The notes under the pieces are model-generated. The model did no database searches and had not been told where the DNA came from. It was given only the letters and a program-made list of their open reading frames with translations. A DNA stretch of 64,000 nt from assembly GCF_036488675.1 (NCBI RefSeq), contig NZ_CP133148.1, positions 3,738,001 to 3,802,000 of the forward strand. The letters are read 5' to 3'. Position 1 is the stretch's first letter. Each line of letters starts with the position of its first letter. The position numbers were made by a program, and so were the translations under genes. Shown one piece after another: positions 27,924 to 36,436 of this stretch. Source of the stretch: Sinorhizobium chiapasense (GTDB lineage: Bacteria; Pseudomonadota; Alphaproteobacteria; Rhizobiales; Rhizobiaceae).

Positions 27924-28144
27924 CGGTCGCTCCGTAGCTGGCGCCGGGGCGCCGTTAACGATTGAACTCGAAGGGCCAAACGCTGGTCGGAGCATCCGGC
28001 GACGGGGGACGGCGAGCGCCAGGATCGTACTTGAAGAACCGGTGTAGCGCCCTAAATCGAAGATACGAACCTGAAACGGTGAACGAACACAGAACCAAGG
28101 TCGTCCGGGCAGCAAAGGCGAAGACCTTCGTACCGGCCAATCCT

Positions 28145-28169
28145 AACGCGTGCCAGCGCAAAAAGTTCC
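28145..28169 (-). promoter_or_regulatory. EcfG (RpoE2)-type promoter of rpoH2
   Basis: On the minus strand, GGAAC (28169-28165), 16 nt, then CGTT (28148-28145): an exact match to the general-stress ECF sigma consensus of Rhizobiales (GGAAC-N16/17-CGTT). Transcription would start near 28138, giving a 5' leader of about 215 nt to the rpoH2 ATG. Confidence 0.85.
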
Positions 28170-28230
28170 CCCGCTTGCGATGATTTCCGAACGATCGCTT
28201 CTGCAAAGAGCCGATCGTTGATCGGGGTCC

Positions 28231-28331
28231 AGAGCCGCGCGCCTTGTCAGATGCCCAGAGGACGCTGCAGCACGTTGAATGCCGCATGGCTTTTTCGTCC
28301 TTGAATCGGTTGCGATTTCAGGAACATGCAA
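28231..28331 (+). repeat. RIME1 element, diverged, forward orientation (copy 7)
   Basis: Recognisable order GCCGCGCGCCTTGTCAG, AGAGGACGCTGCAGCACG, CCGCATGGCTTTTTCGTCC, TTGAATCGGTTGCGATTTCA, ACATGCA, with more substitutions than the other copies. It lies between the rpoH2 promoter and the carD terminator. Confidence 0.75.
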
Positions 28332-28340
28332 CAACGGACA

Positions 28341-28368
28341 AAGAAAAAGCCCGGCGCGAGGCCGGGCT
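28341..28368 (-). terminator. Rho-independent terminator of carD
   Basis: On the minus strand, AGCCCGGC (28368-28361), 5-nt loop, GCCGGGCT (28355-28348), then TTTTCTTTG. It lies 31 bp beyond the carD stop. Confidence 0.88.
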
Positions 28369-28398
28369 CTTGGGTTTTGGTTGTGTGGGACTGCGGCT

Positions 28399-28968
28399 TT
28401 AAGCGGCCTCGTCCTGGGTATCGTCTTCGTCGATGGCCTTGCCGCGCTTCGGCCCCTTGTTCAGGTTGGCTTCGACGAGGCGTACCGCCTCCGTTTCCGA
28501 CATCTTGTTGACGGCAGCGATTTCGCGCGCCATGCGATCAAGAGCGGCTTCATAAAGCTGGCGTTCGGAATAGGACTGTTCGGGCTGGTTTTCCGCACGA
28601 TAGAGATCGCGCACCACCTCCGCGATGGAGATAAGGTCGCCGGAATTGATCTTGGCATCGTATTCCTGGGCACGACGGGACCACATGGTCCGCTTCACGC
28701 GTGCCTTGCCCTGCACGACCTTCAGCGCACGATCGACGAAATCGGTTTCGGACAGCTTGCGCATGCCGATGCTGACGGCTTTCGCCACCGGCACCTTGAG
28801 ACGCATCTTGTCCTTCTCGAAATCGATGACAAAAAGCTCGAGCTTCATGCCAGCGACTTCCTGCTCCTCAATCGCAACGATCTGGCCAACACCATGAGCC
28901 GGATATACGATCGATTCACCGGTCTTGAAGCCTTGGCGCGTTGAAGATTTTTTCTGCTGGGTCGTCAT
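28399..28968 (-). CDS. carD: CarD family transcriptional regulator
   Basis: 189 aa from ATG 28968, with AGGGAG 11 nt upstream. The N-terminal RNA-polymerase-interacting domain reads KTGESIVYPAHGVGQIVAIEEQEVAG, followed by the CarD helical domain (RRAQEYDAKINSGDLISIAEVVRDLYR). CarD proteins bind RNAP beta and the upstream edge of the transcription bubble and stabilise open complexes at house-keeping promoters. The extra C-terminal acidic tail (KAIDEDDTQDEAA) is common in Rhizobiales. It has its own terminator. Confidence 0.95.
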   Translation of the reverse strand: MTTQQKKSSTRQGFKTGESIVYPAHGVGQIVAIEEQEVAGMKLELFVIDFEKDKMRLKVPVAKAVSIGMRKLSETDFVDRALKVVQGKARVKRTMWSRRAQEYDAKINSGDLISIAEVVRDLYRAENQPEQSYSERQLYEAALDRMAREIAAVNKMSETEAVRLVEANLNKGPKRGKAIDEDDTQDEAA

Positions 28969-29239
28969 TCGTTTCAAAAACTCCCTATTGCGCACCCGGC
29001 CTCTCAAAGGCCGGGGCCGGGTCGGTCAGGCCCGGGATAGACGGGGATACCGCCGGGTGGGGTCAATCCTGGTCCGTCCAACGGAACGCAAACGCCTCAT
29101 AGATCGCGGTCACAGGCAACGGAACGTTGCGTATTTGGGAAGAGCCGCGCCGTGGAAATCGTTTGCTTTCGTGATGGTTTTCGGGCGCGCAAAAACACCC
29201 TCGGTGGATCAGTAATAGAAAGCTATCACAAAAAAGTGC
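28969..29239. other. Promoter-containing gap upstream of carD
   Basis: No gene is seen. Together with the hairpins at 29240-29294 and 85 bp beyond them, this makes up the 411-bp space between fdxA and carD. GGAAC occurs at 29084 and 29122 on the plus strand, but no CGTT follows at the right distance. Confidence 0.4.
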
Positions 29240-29280
29240 GCAAATCAATAATTTGCTGCATGGCAGCGATCAAGCTGCCA
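29226..29280 (-). terminator. Tandem hairpins and T-tract downstream of fdxA
   Basis: Read on the minus strand: TGGCAGC-TTGATC-GCTGCCA (29280-29261), then GCAAAT-TATTG-ATTTGC (29256-29240), then GCACTTTTTTG. Two adjacent perfect stems followed by six T make a plausible fdxA terminator 100 bp after the stop. Confidence 0.5.
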
Positions 29281-29379
29281 CGCACACAATTGTGAGGCTG
29301 AGGCCGGATTTCCCCAGATTTCGGCCCTCGCTTTGTATCCGTTTCGTCAGCGTCGGCGAACCGAGCGCGGACGATTGCG

Positions 29380-29718
29380 TCAATCGCCCTGTCCCGGCTC
29401 AGCAGAGAAATACTTCTCGTATTTTCCCTCGACGCCGTCCATCTCCTTGGCCTCCGGCAAAGGATCCCGCTTCACCGTGATATTCGGCCACTTCGTCGCA
29501 AAATCGGCGTTCAATTTCAACCACATGTCAAGGCCCGGCTCGGTATCCGGCTTGATCGCCTCGGCGGGACATTCCGGTTCGCACACCCCGCAATCGATGC
29601 ACTCATCGGGGTGAATGACGAGGAAATTCTCGCCTTCATAGAAGCAGTCCACCGGGCAGACTTCCACGCAGTCCGTATACTTGCAGCGTATGCAATTGTC
29701 GGTCACGACATACGTCAT
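29380..29718 (-). CDS. fdxA: Seven-iron ferredoxin (FdxA type)
   Basis: 112 aa from ATG 29718 (MTYVVTDNC). The N-terminal half carries the [3Fe-4S]/[4Fe-4S] ligand pattern: [18 protein letters not shown], then [12 protein letters not shown]. The C-terminal region ([20 protein letters not shown]) is the normal FdxA extension. It is a cytosolic low-potential electron carrier, essential in several alphaproteobacteria. The CarD gene follows on the same strand, as is often seen in Rhizobiales. Confidence 0.95.
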   Translation of the reverse strand: MTYVVTDNCIRCKYTDCVEVCPVDCFYEGENFLVIHPDECIDCGVCEPECPAEAIKPDTEPGLDMWLKLNADFATKWPNITVKRDPLPEAKEMDGVEGKYEKYFSAEPGQGD

Positions 29719-30016
29719 GAGGTACTCCAGCCAATGCTCACATTTGATGGCAGACGGCAATCAACGGTGATGCCCATCGTCCGTGCATGCTAGGAATGTC
29801 CGACGCGCATAGCTGCCGAAGCAGACCCGAATGCCATTCAACGTGGCTTGTCAGGTAACGGCTTTGAGTGCCCTTTGCAAGAATAATCCATGCGCCGTTG
29901 AGCGGGAAGCGGGCAGAGTTTTCCAGAGTGGAATGATTTTCGATCGCTTCCATCCAAAATCGCGGATTTGACCGATTTTCACGGGGCGAGGCGGCACGAA
30001 AACCGCCGCTCTCTGC

Positions 30017-30430
30017 TCAATCGTCCCCCTCGCCGAAGTCGGGTTTGAGCCGATCCGTGTCGCGCCGCTCCCGCTTCGTCGGGCGCCCGGCACCCCGTTC
30101 ACGCGTCGCCTGTTCGAAGGCCGTGAGCCTCTGAGAGGAGGCTGGCGGGGTCAGGTCGTCGTAGAGCAGGCGGGCCTCCTCATAGGGTCCCCGCCGCGTC
30201 CCGGGTAGGAGCACGCGAACGACGAGGTCCCGTCGCTCCAGCGACAATTCGAGCGTATCGCCGGTCTTGACCTGAGCGGAGGATTGCGTCACCCGCGCGC
30301 CATTGACCGCGACATGACCGGCCTCGATCGCCTTCTGGGCAAGCGAGCGCGATTTGATCAGCCGCGCGAAGAACAGCCACTTGTCGAGCCTCTGGCGAGA
30401 TGCAGGCGCGGACGCTGGCTGTTTCTCCAT
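30017..30430 (-). CDS. S4-domain RNA-binding protein (HslR-like)
   Basis: 137 aa. The N-terminal S4 fold is clear: RQRLDKWLFFARLIKSRSLAQKAIEAGHVAVNGARVTQSSAQVKTGDTLEL (about residues 11-61), followed by a basic C-terminal tail. It resembles Hsp15/HslR, which binds stalled 50S subunits carrying nascent chains. The gene starts 7 bp after the stop of the large helicase gene, so the two form an operon of RNA-binding proteins. Confidence 0.9.
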   Translation of the reverse strand: MEKQPASAPASRQRLDKWLFFARLIKSRSLAQKAIEAGHVAVNGARVTQSSAQVKTGDTLELSLERRDLVVRVLLPGTRRGPYEEARLLYDDLTPPASSQRLTAFEQATRERGAGRPTKRERRDTDRLKPDFGEGDD

Positions 30431-30437
30431 TGCCTTC

Positions 30438-33400
30438 CTACTTTTTCAATTGCTCCTTGAGAGCAGCAAGTTTTGCAAAGGGCGAATCCGGATCCAGCGG
30501 CTTCTCCTTGCGCGGCGGGCGCCCCTCGAACTTCGAGCCGCCCGGCTTGCCGCCCCGATCGTGGCGATCAGGCCGATCCTTGCGCTGGCCGCCAGCCGGC
30601 CTGCTCTCCTGTGCCTTGCCACGCATGGGCGCTCCGCCCTTGCGGCCGCCCTCCCTGCCTTCGCCCTGGCCATGCCGCTGGCCACCGCGGCGTTGATCGC
30701 CCTGGTGGCGGCCACCCTGGCGCTGGTTGTCCTGGCGCGTGCCGGGACGCCAGAGGAGGACGGGTCTTGCTTCCGCAGGCTCTTCGGCAGGCTCTTCTGC
30801 CGGGCTTTCTTCAGCCGGCGCGTCGCTGGTTTCCTCGGCTGCGGGCGCGTCCGTCTGCATTACGTCGGCCGGCTCGCGCTCCACCTTCGTATCCGCGTCG
30901 ACGCTCTCGGCCGCGGCACTTTCGACCGGCGTCTCCGCCGAGGTCGCCTCTCCGCTCTGGCTCGCGAGGAACGTGGCCGCCTCCTCGGCGGTCACGCTAT
31001 CGGCGCGATAGCCAAGCCCCTTCAGGATTTCCTCCATGTCGTCGGGCGTTGCGCCGAGAATGGACAACATCGCGGTCGTCGCCATGAAGCGGCGGCCGTC
31101 ATACGCGCCGTCAGGACGCGGCTCAGCGCCCGGCTTCCACTGCAGCAACGGACGAATGAGATCGGCGAGCCGCTCAAGAATGTCGATCCGTACGGCCCGC
31201 TTGCCGAGGAAACGGAAACCCGCGAGCTTGTAGAATGTCCGCTCGAACGACGGATCGGTGACCACAGAGGTACGGCCGGCGGCAAGCATCGGAATGAGTT
31301 CGCCATAGCCGGGCTTGTCGAGTCCGTCGTTCTTTAGTGCCCAGAGCAGCGTGATGAGCTCCGCCGGCGCCGGCTTCAGGAGAGCTGGCAGGAAGATGTG
31401 ATAGGCGCCGAAGCGAACGCCGTATTTGCGGATAGACGCGCGACCGTCCTGGTCGAGCGACTTCACCTCCTCGGCGACGTCGCGGCGGAAGAGCACACCG
31501 AGATTCTCGACGAGCTGGAAAGCCAACCCCTTGGCGAGGCCTTCGAGGTCCTCCGCACGGGAAATATCGTCAAGCGGCTTCAATATCGTGCCGATATGGT
31601 GGTTCACGAACCGTTCGATCCGGGCGAGTACGTGCTCGCGGGCATTGGCCTGGAGCTGTTCGTCGGCGAGCAGGATGACGCGGGGACGCATGACGTGATC
31701 GCTCGCGGCAAGCCGCGCCACCGGATCGCCGAGCCAGCGCACGAGGCCGTCCGACGAAAGCGCTAGATCACCGTTGCCGGCCGCATGCAGACGCGCGGCG
31801 CGCGCCTCGAACTCCAGCGCGAGCGCCTTCTGGGCAGCACCCTGCACGGCCTTCGCGTCCGACCCCTCGCCACCGGCCGCCAAAGTGAACCGGAAACCGG
31901 TTAATTGGCCTACGTGATGCCCCTCGACGAAGACATCACCATTCACACTGATTTCAGCTTCCAGCATCGCATTCTCTCTCAGGCGCTTCATGAGCACAGA
32001 TGTCCTGCGATCAACAAAGCGTTTCGTCAACCTTTCATGTAGCGCGTCGGACAATCGATCTTCAATTTCCCGCGTCTTTTCTTGCCAGTGTGTCGGATCG
32101 GCAAGCCATCCGGGCCGATTGGACACATAGGTCCAGGTCCTGATCTGCGCAATTCGCGCCGAAAGTGTGTCAATCTCGCCATCAGTGTGATCCGCGCGGC
32201 GGACCTGCTCGGCCATGAAGTCTTCGTTGACGGTGCCCTCGCGAACGAGATCGGCGTAGATCGTCGAAATCAGGTCCGCGTGCTGCGCCGGTGTTATGCG
32301 CCGGTAGTCGGGCAGGGCGCAGGCCTCCCAAAGCGTCTCGACCCGCTCGGCCGTGGTGGCAACGTCCACCACTTCAGGATAACGCATCAGGTGCTCCAGC
32401 GCCTGCTGGTCGACGGCCGGAAGGGCGCGCGTCAGACCGGCAACGGCCGGCGCCGCCTCGAGACTTTTCTTGAGCGCCTTCAACGAGGAATAGTCGACCG
32501 CCTTCGAGCGCCACTGCAGAACCTTGACCGGATCGAATTCGTGCGATTCCATCCGGTGCACGAGTTCGTTGTCGAAGGGATCGACGCGCCCGGTGACGCC
32601 GAACGTCCCGTCCCGCACATGCCGGCCTGCCCGCCCCGCGACCTGGGCGAGCTCTGCCGGGTTAAGATTGCGGTACTGGTAACCGTCGAACTTGCGATCC
32701 TGCGCGAAGGCGACGTGGTCGACGTCGAGATTGAGGCCCATGCCGATGGCATCGGTCGCCACAAGATATTCGACGTCACCCTCCTGGTAGAGCGCGACCT
32801 GGGCATTGCGGGTGCGCGGCGACAGCGCCCCGAGCACGACCGCGGCGCCGCCGCGCTGTCGCCGGATGAGCTCGGCGATGGCATAGACCTCATCAGCCGA
32901 GAAAGCGACAATCGCGGAACGATGCGGCAGCCGGGTGATCTTCTTCGACCCTGCATAAAGAAGCTGCGACAGGCGCGGCCGATCGATGATCGTGATCCCC
33001 GGCAGGAGCTGCTGGAGAATGGGCCGCATCGTCGCGGCACCGAGCAGCAGCGTTTCGCCGCGGCCGCGCAGATGCAGCAGCCTGTCGGTAAAGATGTGGC
33101 CGCGCTCCAGATCGGCGGAAAGCTGCACCTCGTCGATCGCGACGAACGACGCCGTCGTTTCGCGCGGCATGGCTTCGACCGTGCAGACCGAATAACGCGC
33201 GCGATGCGGGGTGATCTTCTCCTCGCCCGTGATCAGCGCGACGTTGTGGTGGCCCACCTTTTCGACCAGACGCGTATAGACCTCACGCGCGAGCAGACGC
33301 AGCGGCAGGCCGATGACTCCGCTGTCATGCGCAACCATGCGCTCGATCGCATAGTGGGTCTTGCCGGTGTTGGTTGGCCCGAGCACCGCGGTCACGCCAC

Positions 33401-33449
33401 GGCCACTCAGGATCATGGATTGAAAGGACACTTCATCGATCCTGGGCAT
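30438..33449 (-). CDS. Suv3-like superfamily 2 RNA helicase with Arg/Gly-rich tail
   Basis: About 1003 aa from ATG 33449. An ATG at 33416 and a TTG at 33530 are alternatives, and none has a good ribosome site. Motif I GPTNTGKTHYA (about residue 24) and motif II DEVQ (about residue 110) are the forms typical of Suv3 helicases. Motif VI is QVAGRAGRH. The last 180 residues are first Glu/Ala-rich, then Arg/Gly/Gln-rich (RGG-like), and probably disordered and RNA-binding. Eukaryotic Suv3 works with the mitochondrial RNA degradosome. The bacterial role is unknown but RNA turnover is a fair inference, helped by the S4 protein downstream. Confidence 0.88.
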   Translation of the reverse strand: MPRIDEVSFQSMILSGRGVTAVLGPTNTGKTHYAIERMVAHDSGVIGLPLRLLAREVYTRLVEKVGHHNVALITGEEKITPHRARYSVCTVEAMPRETTASFVAIDEVQLSADLERGHIFTDRLLHLRGRGETLLLGAATMRPILQQLLPGITIIDRPRLSQLLYAGSKKITRLPHRSAIVAFSADEVYAIAELIRRQRGGAAVVLGALSPRTRNAQVALYQEGDVEYLVATDAIGMGLNLDVDHVAFAQDRKFDGYQYRNLNPAELAQVAGRAGRHVRDGTFGVTGRVDPFDNELVHRMESHEFDPVKVLQWRSKAVDYSSLKALKKSLEAAPAVAGLTRALPAVDQQALEHLMRYPEVVDVATTAERVETLWEACALPDYRRITPAQHADLISTIYADLVREGTVNEDFMAEQVRRADHTDGEIDTLSARIAQIRTWTYVSNRPGWLADPTHWQEKTREIEDRLSDALHERLTKRFVDRRTSVLMKRLRENAMLEAEISVNGDVFVEGHHVGQLTGFRFTLAAGGEGSDAKAVQGAAQKALALEFEARAARLHAAGNGDLALSSDGLVRWLGDPVARLAASDHVMRPRVILLADEQLQANAREHVLARIERFVNHHIGTILKPLDDISRAEDLEGLAKGLAFQLVENLGVLFRRDVAEEVKSLDQDGRASIRKYGVRFGAYHIFLPALLKPAPAELITLLWALKNDGLDKPGYGELIPMLAAGRTSVVTDPSFERTFYKLAGFRFLGKRAVRIDILERLADLIRPLLQWKPGAEPRPDGAYDGRRFMATTAMLSILGATPDDMEEILKGLGYRADSVTAEEAATFLASQSGEATSAETPVESAAAESVDADTKVEREPADVMQTDAPAAEETSDAPAEESPAEEPAEEPAEARPVLLWRPGTRQDNQRQGGRHQGDQRRGGQRHGQGEGREGGRKGGAPMRGKAQESRPAGGQRKDRPDRHDRGGKPGGSKFEGRPPRKEKPLDPDSPFAKLAALKEQLKK

Positions 33450-33600
33450 TCTCAACGCGCCGGCCCACTTTCGGGTGCCGGCGGGGAACACATGCCCACG
33501 CCGCGGGCCAAACGCAAGGGGCGCGGGCAATTAAAACTGCTTTCGGCCTTCTCCCCGAGCCATATTTTCGTGCCTCCGCATTAACACTCGGAACAGCGGT

Positions 33601-33630
33601 GGAACGAATCAGCGACGAATCGCTGACTCG
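33601..33630 (+). repeat. 30-bp direct repeat, unit 1
   Basis: GGAACGAATCAGCGACGAAT and the next 10 bases match 33883-33912 at 27 of 30 positions. Three GANTC sites lie within it. Confidence 0.85.
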
Positions 33631-33975
33631 CGTCGATTCACTGTATGTTCACGGCTATATCTAGATTACCGCGGCAAGAGTCGCACCATATGCTGAATCT
33701 GCCGGAACATCGCGCAAACGAATGCCGTCGGCGCCGTTAACTTTCCCTTCCAGAGCGTTAACCGCCATCAAGGATTCGGAATCCAAGACTCTGGAAAGTT
33801 TGGAAAATTTTAACTCAGATTCGTTTTCGGAGTCGGCGAATCAAGGAATAAGAATCGTCGCATTAACCTTTCGATCAAAGCCGGAACGAATCGGCGACGA
33901 ATCGCAGACACGACAGTTTTCCCGTTTTGTTCACCACAACATATGGTATCTCTGGTGCCCGCGGATCAATAGAAT
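33606..33975. promoter_or_regulatory. GANTC (CcrM methylation site) cluster in the gap upstream of the helicase gene
   Basis: Sixteen GANTC sites in 370 bp, starting at 33606, 33617, 33625, 33635, 33678, 33695, 33773, 33779, 33787, 33818, 33830, 33838, 33852, 33888, 33899 and 33971. Random expectation at this base composition is one or two. The region is non-coding: the open frames across it have no ribosome sites and no family resemblance. It lies in the 665-bp space between the helicase start and the phbB stop. GANTC is the target of the cell-cycle methyltransferase CcrM in alphaproteobacteria. The function is unknown. Confidence 0.8.
33883..33912 (+). repeat. 30-bp direct repeat, unit 2
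   Basis: Second copy of the 33601-33630 unit, 282 bp away, differing at three positions. It holds two GANTC sites; the third of unit 1 is lost by a T to A change. Confidence 0.85.
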
Positions 33976-34054
33976 CGCGGTTCGATTTTTCGCAATCCGG
34001 GCATCGCAAGGCGACGTCATTAACAATTGCATCCCGCCGGCGACCTCCGCTGCC

Positions 34055-34085
34055 GCAAACAAAAACGGCGCCCGTGAAGGCGCCG
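34055..34085 (-). terminator. Rho-independent terminator of phbB
   Basis: On the minus strand, CGGCGCC (34085-34079), 6-nt loop, GGCGCCG (34072-34066), then TTTTTGTTTG. It starts 29 bp after the phbB stop. Confidence 0.92.
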
Positions 34086-34114
34086 CGAGTGATGATATTG
34101 TCTTGACGTCGGGG

Positions 34115-34840
34115 TCAGGCGAAGAACTGGCCGCCATTTGCCGAAATCGTCGAACCTGTGATGAAGCCGGCATCGTCCGATGCCAGGAACACGACGCAGC
34201 GTGCGATTTCTTCCGGTTCACCGAGGCGCCCGACCGGAATCTGCGGAATGATCCGTTCGTTGAGCACCTTTTCCGGCACGGCCCTGACCATCTCCGTGCC
34301 GATGTAACCCGGGCAGATTGCGTTGACGGTGACGCCTTTGGCCGCCCCTTCCTGGGCGAGTGCCTTGGTGAAGCCGAGATCACCCGCCTTCGCCGCAGAA
34401 TAGTTCGCCTGGCCCATCTGCCCTTTCTGACCGTTGATCGAGGAGATATTGATGACGCGCCCGAAGCCGCGGTCGCGCATGCCCGACCAGAGCGGATGCG
34501 TCATGTTGAAGAGGCCGGTCAGATTGGTGCTGATCACTTCGCCCCATTGTTCCGGCGTCATCTTGTGAAACATCGCGTCACGAGTGATGCCGGCATTGTT
34601 GACGAGAATGTCGATCGGCCCGAGATCGGCCTCCACCTTGGCGATGCCCTCGGCGCAGGCCTGATAGTTGGAGACATCCCACTTGTAGACGGGGATGCCG
34701 GTTTCCTGCTTGAAGGCCTGGGCCTTCTCGTCGTTGCCGGCATAGTTTGCGGCCACCCTGTAGCCTGCCGCTTTCAGAGCCACCGAAATGGCCGCACCGA
34801 TGCCGCGGGATCCACCCGTAACCAACGCTACCCTGCTCAT
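34115..34840 (-). CDS. phbB: Acetoacetyl-CoA reductase
   Basis: 241 aa short-chain dehydrogenase from ATG 34840, with GGAGGCGAGC directly upstream. NADP-binding TGGSRGIGAAI (residues about 8-18), the NNAG motif and the catalytic Ser/Tyr/Lys (NISSINGQKGQMGQANYSAAK) are present. GQKGQFGQ-like surroundings and FGRVINISS are PhaB hallmarks. It reduces acetoacetyl-CoA to (R)-3-hydroxybutyryl-CoA for polyhydroxybutyrate. It lies 190 bp downstream of phbA. Confidence 0.96.
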   Translation of the reverse strand: MSRVALVTGGSRGIGAAISVALKAAGYRVAANYAGNDEKAQAFKQETGIPVYKWDVSNYQACAEGIAKVEADLGPIDILVNNAGITRDAMFHKMTPEQWGEVISTNLTGLFNMTHPLWSGMRDRGFGRVINISSINGQKGQMGQANYSAAKAGDLGFTKALAQEGAAKGVTVNAICPGYIGTEMVRAVPEKVLNERIIPQIPVGRLGEPEEIARCVVFLASDDAGFITGSTISANGGQFFA

Positions 34841-35030
34841 GCTCGCCTCCCACAAGATTGGTTTCAATTTTGCATAGATAACCCGTATATGCCCCGGCCT
34901 GCAGCATGCAGTGGCCGGGCCACATGTGCTCGATCAATTTTGCGGATGTCACACAGGAACAGCAGGCCAGCGGACCGGCGAATGCACCGGAAAACTGTTC
35001 GGCCGGCCTGCTGCATAGGATTGTGGCCGG

Positions 35031-36212
35031 CTACAGCCGCTCGACGCACATGGCGACACCCATGCCGCCACCGATGCACAAGGTGGCAAGGCCCTTGGAA
35101 ACGCCGCGCCGCTTCATCTCGAAGAGCAATGTGTTGAGAACGCGGGCACCGGAGGCGCCGATCGGATGGCCGATGGCGATCGCGCCGCCATTGACGTTGA
35201 CGATCGACGGATCCCAGCCGAGGTCCTTGTTGACGGCACAGGCCTGTGCGGCGAAGGCTTCGTTCGCCTCCACGAGCTCGACGTCGCCGACGGACCAGCC
35301 GGCCTTCTCCAGCGCCTTGCGCGAGGCCGGGATCGGCCCCGTCCCCATGATCTGCGGATCGACGCCGGCCGTCGCCCAGGAAACGATGCGGGCAAGCGGC
35401 TGGATGCCGCGCTTTTCCGCCTGCGCTTCGGTCATCAAAAGCGTTGCAGCCGCACCGTCATTCAGGCCGGAGGCGTTTCCGGCGGTCACCGTCCCCTCCT
35501 TGTCGAAGGCGGGGCGGAGCTTGGCCATGGAATCGAGCGTTGCACCGTGGCGGATATATTCGTCCTGGTCGACGGTCACGTCGCCCTTGCGGGTCTTGAC
35601 GATGAAGGGCACGATCTCGTCGACGAAGCGGCCGGCCTTCTGTGCGGCTTCGGCCTTGTTCTGCGAAGCGAGCGCAAATTCATCCTGCTCCTCGCGGGTA
35701 AGCTGCCACTTGCGCGCGACGTTCTCGGCGGTGATGCCCATGTGATAGCCGTAGAAGGCGTCGGTCAGGCCGTCCTTGATCATCGTGTCGATCATCTTGA
35801 AGTCACCCATCTTCACGCCACCGCGAAGGTGCGCACAATGCGGCGCCATCGACATCGACTCCATGCCGCCGGCCACGATGATATCCGCATCGCCGGCGAC
35901 GATCTGCTGCATGCCGAGCGCCACGGCGCGCAGGCCCGAACCGCAAAGCTGATTCATGCCCCAAGCCGTCTTTTCCTGCGGGACGCCTGCCTTCATCGCG
36001 GCCTGGCGGGCCGGGTTCTGCCCTTCGCCGGCGGCAAGAACCTGGCCGAGGATCACCTCGTCCACCTCTCCCGCGTCGACGCCAGCCCGCTCGAGCACCG
36101 CCTTGATGGCGCCGGCACCCAACTCGTGCGCAGGAGTGTTGCCGAAGGCACCGTTAAAGGATCCGACGGCGGTGCGAGCCGCGCTGGCGATCACGACGGA
36201 GGGATTGCTCAT
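35031..36212 (-). CDS. phbA: Acetyl-CoA acetyltransferase (beta-ketothiolase)
   Basis: 393 aa from ATG 36212 ([14 protein letters not shown]). Thiolase active sites are visible: Cys in [11 protein letters not shown] (about residue 88), His in [19 protein letters not shown] (about 349) and the second Cys in [11 protein letters not shown] (about 379). It condenses two acetyl-CoA to acetoacetyl-CoA, the first step of PHB synthesis. It is divergent from phaR. Confidence 0.96.
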   Translation of the reverse strand: MSNPSVVIASAARTAVGSFNGAFGNTPAHELGAGAIKAVLERAGVDAGEVDEVILGQVLAAGEGQNPARQAAMKAGVPQEKTAWGMNQLCGSGLRAVALGMQQIVAGDADIIVAGGMESMSMAPHCAHLRGGVKMGDFKMIDTMIKDGLTDAFYGYHMGITAENVARKWQLTREEQDEFALASQNKAEAAQKAGRFVDEIVPFIVKTRKGDVTVDQDEYIRHGATLDSMAKLRPAFDKEGTVTAGNASGLNDGAAATLLMTEAQAEKRGIQPLARIVSWATAGVDPQIMGTGPIPASRKALEKAGWSVGDVELVEANEAFAAQACAVNKDLGWDPSIVNVNGGAIAIGHPIGASGARVLNTLLFEMKRRGVSKGLATLCIGGGMGVAMCVERL

Positions 36213-36436
36213 GGGACGTTTCCTCATATTTCGTTTGCCTGATGTAGCCAGACTGGCAAAGCCTTGAGCGCAAGTCAAACGCCTTGATGCGCTGCCGCAA
36301 AAGCTTCACGTTTCGCGCGGTTACCATATTTCGCAGGTGCGTCGCCGCATTGCACAAATAGATTGTCAGAGCCTCGATTTTGCGGATACTCTAAAAAATA
36401 CAATAAAGACGGGACGATGGGTAAGAGGAGACCCTG

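Noticed and set aside
27057..28115. Longer rpoH2 reading frame of 352 codons
   Set aside because: The first 64 codons have no resemblance to RpoH and no ribosome site; the ATG at 27923 gives the family's normal N-terminus.
33589..33725. GGAAC sequences near the helicase gene as EcfG promoters
   Set aside because: None is followed by CGTT at 16-17 nt on the same strand, in contrast to the exact match before rpoH2.
33722..35137. A 471-codon open frame on the plus strand crossing the GANTC cluster and antisense to phbB and part of phbA
   Set aside because: It runs antisense through clear phbB and phbA codons, has no ribosome site, and its protein has no recognisable domain. High G+C antisense frames of this length are common here.
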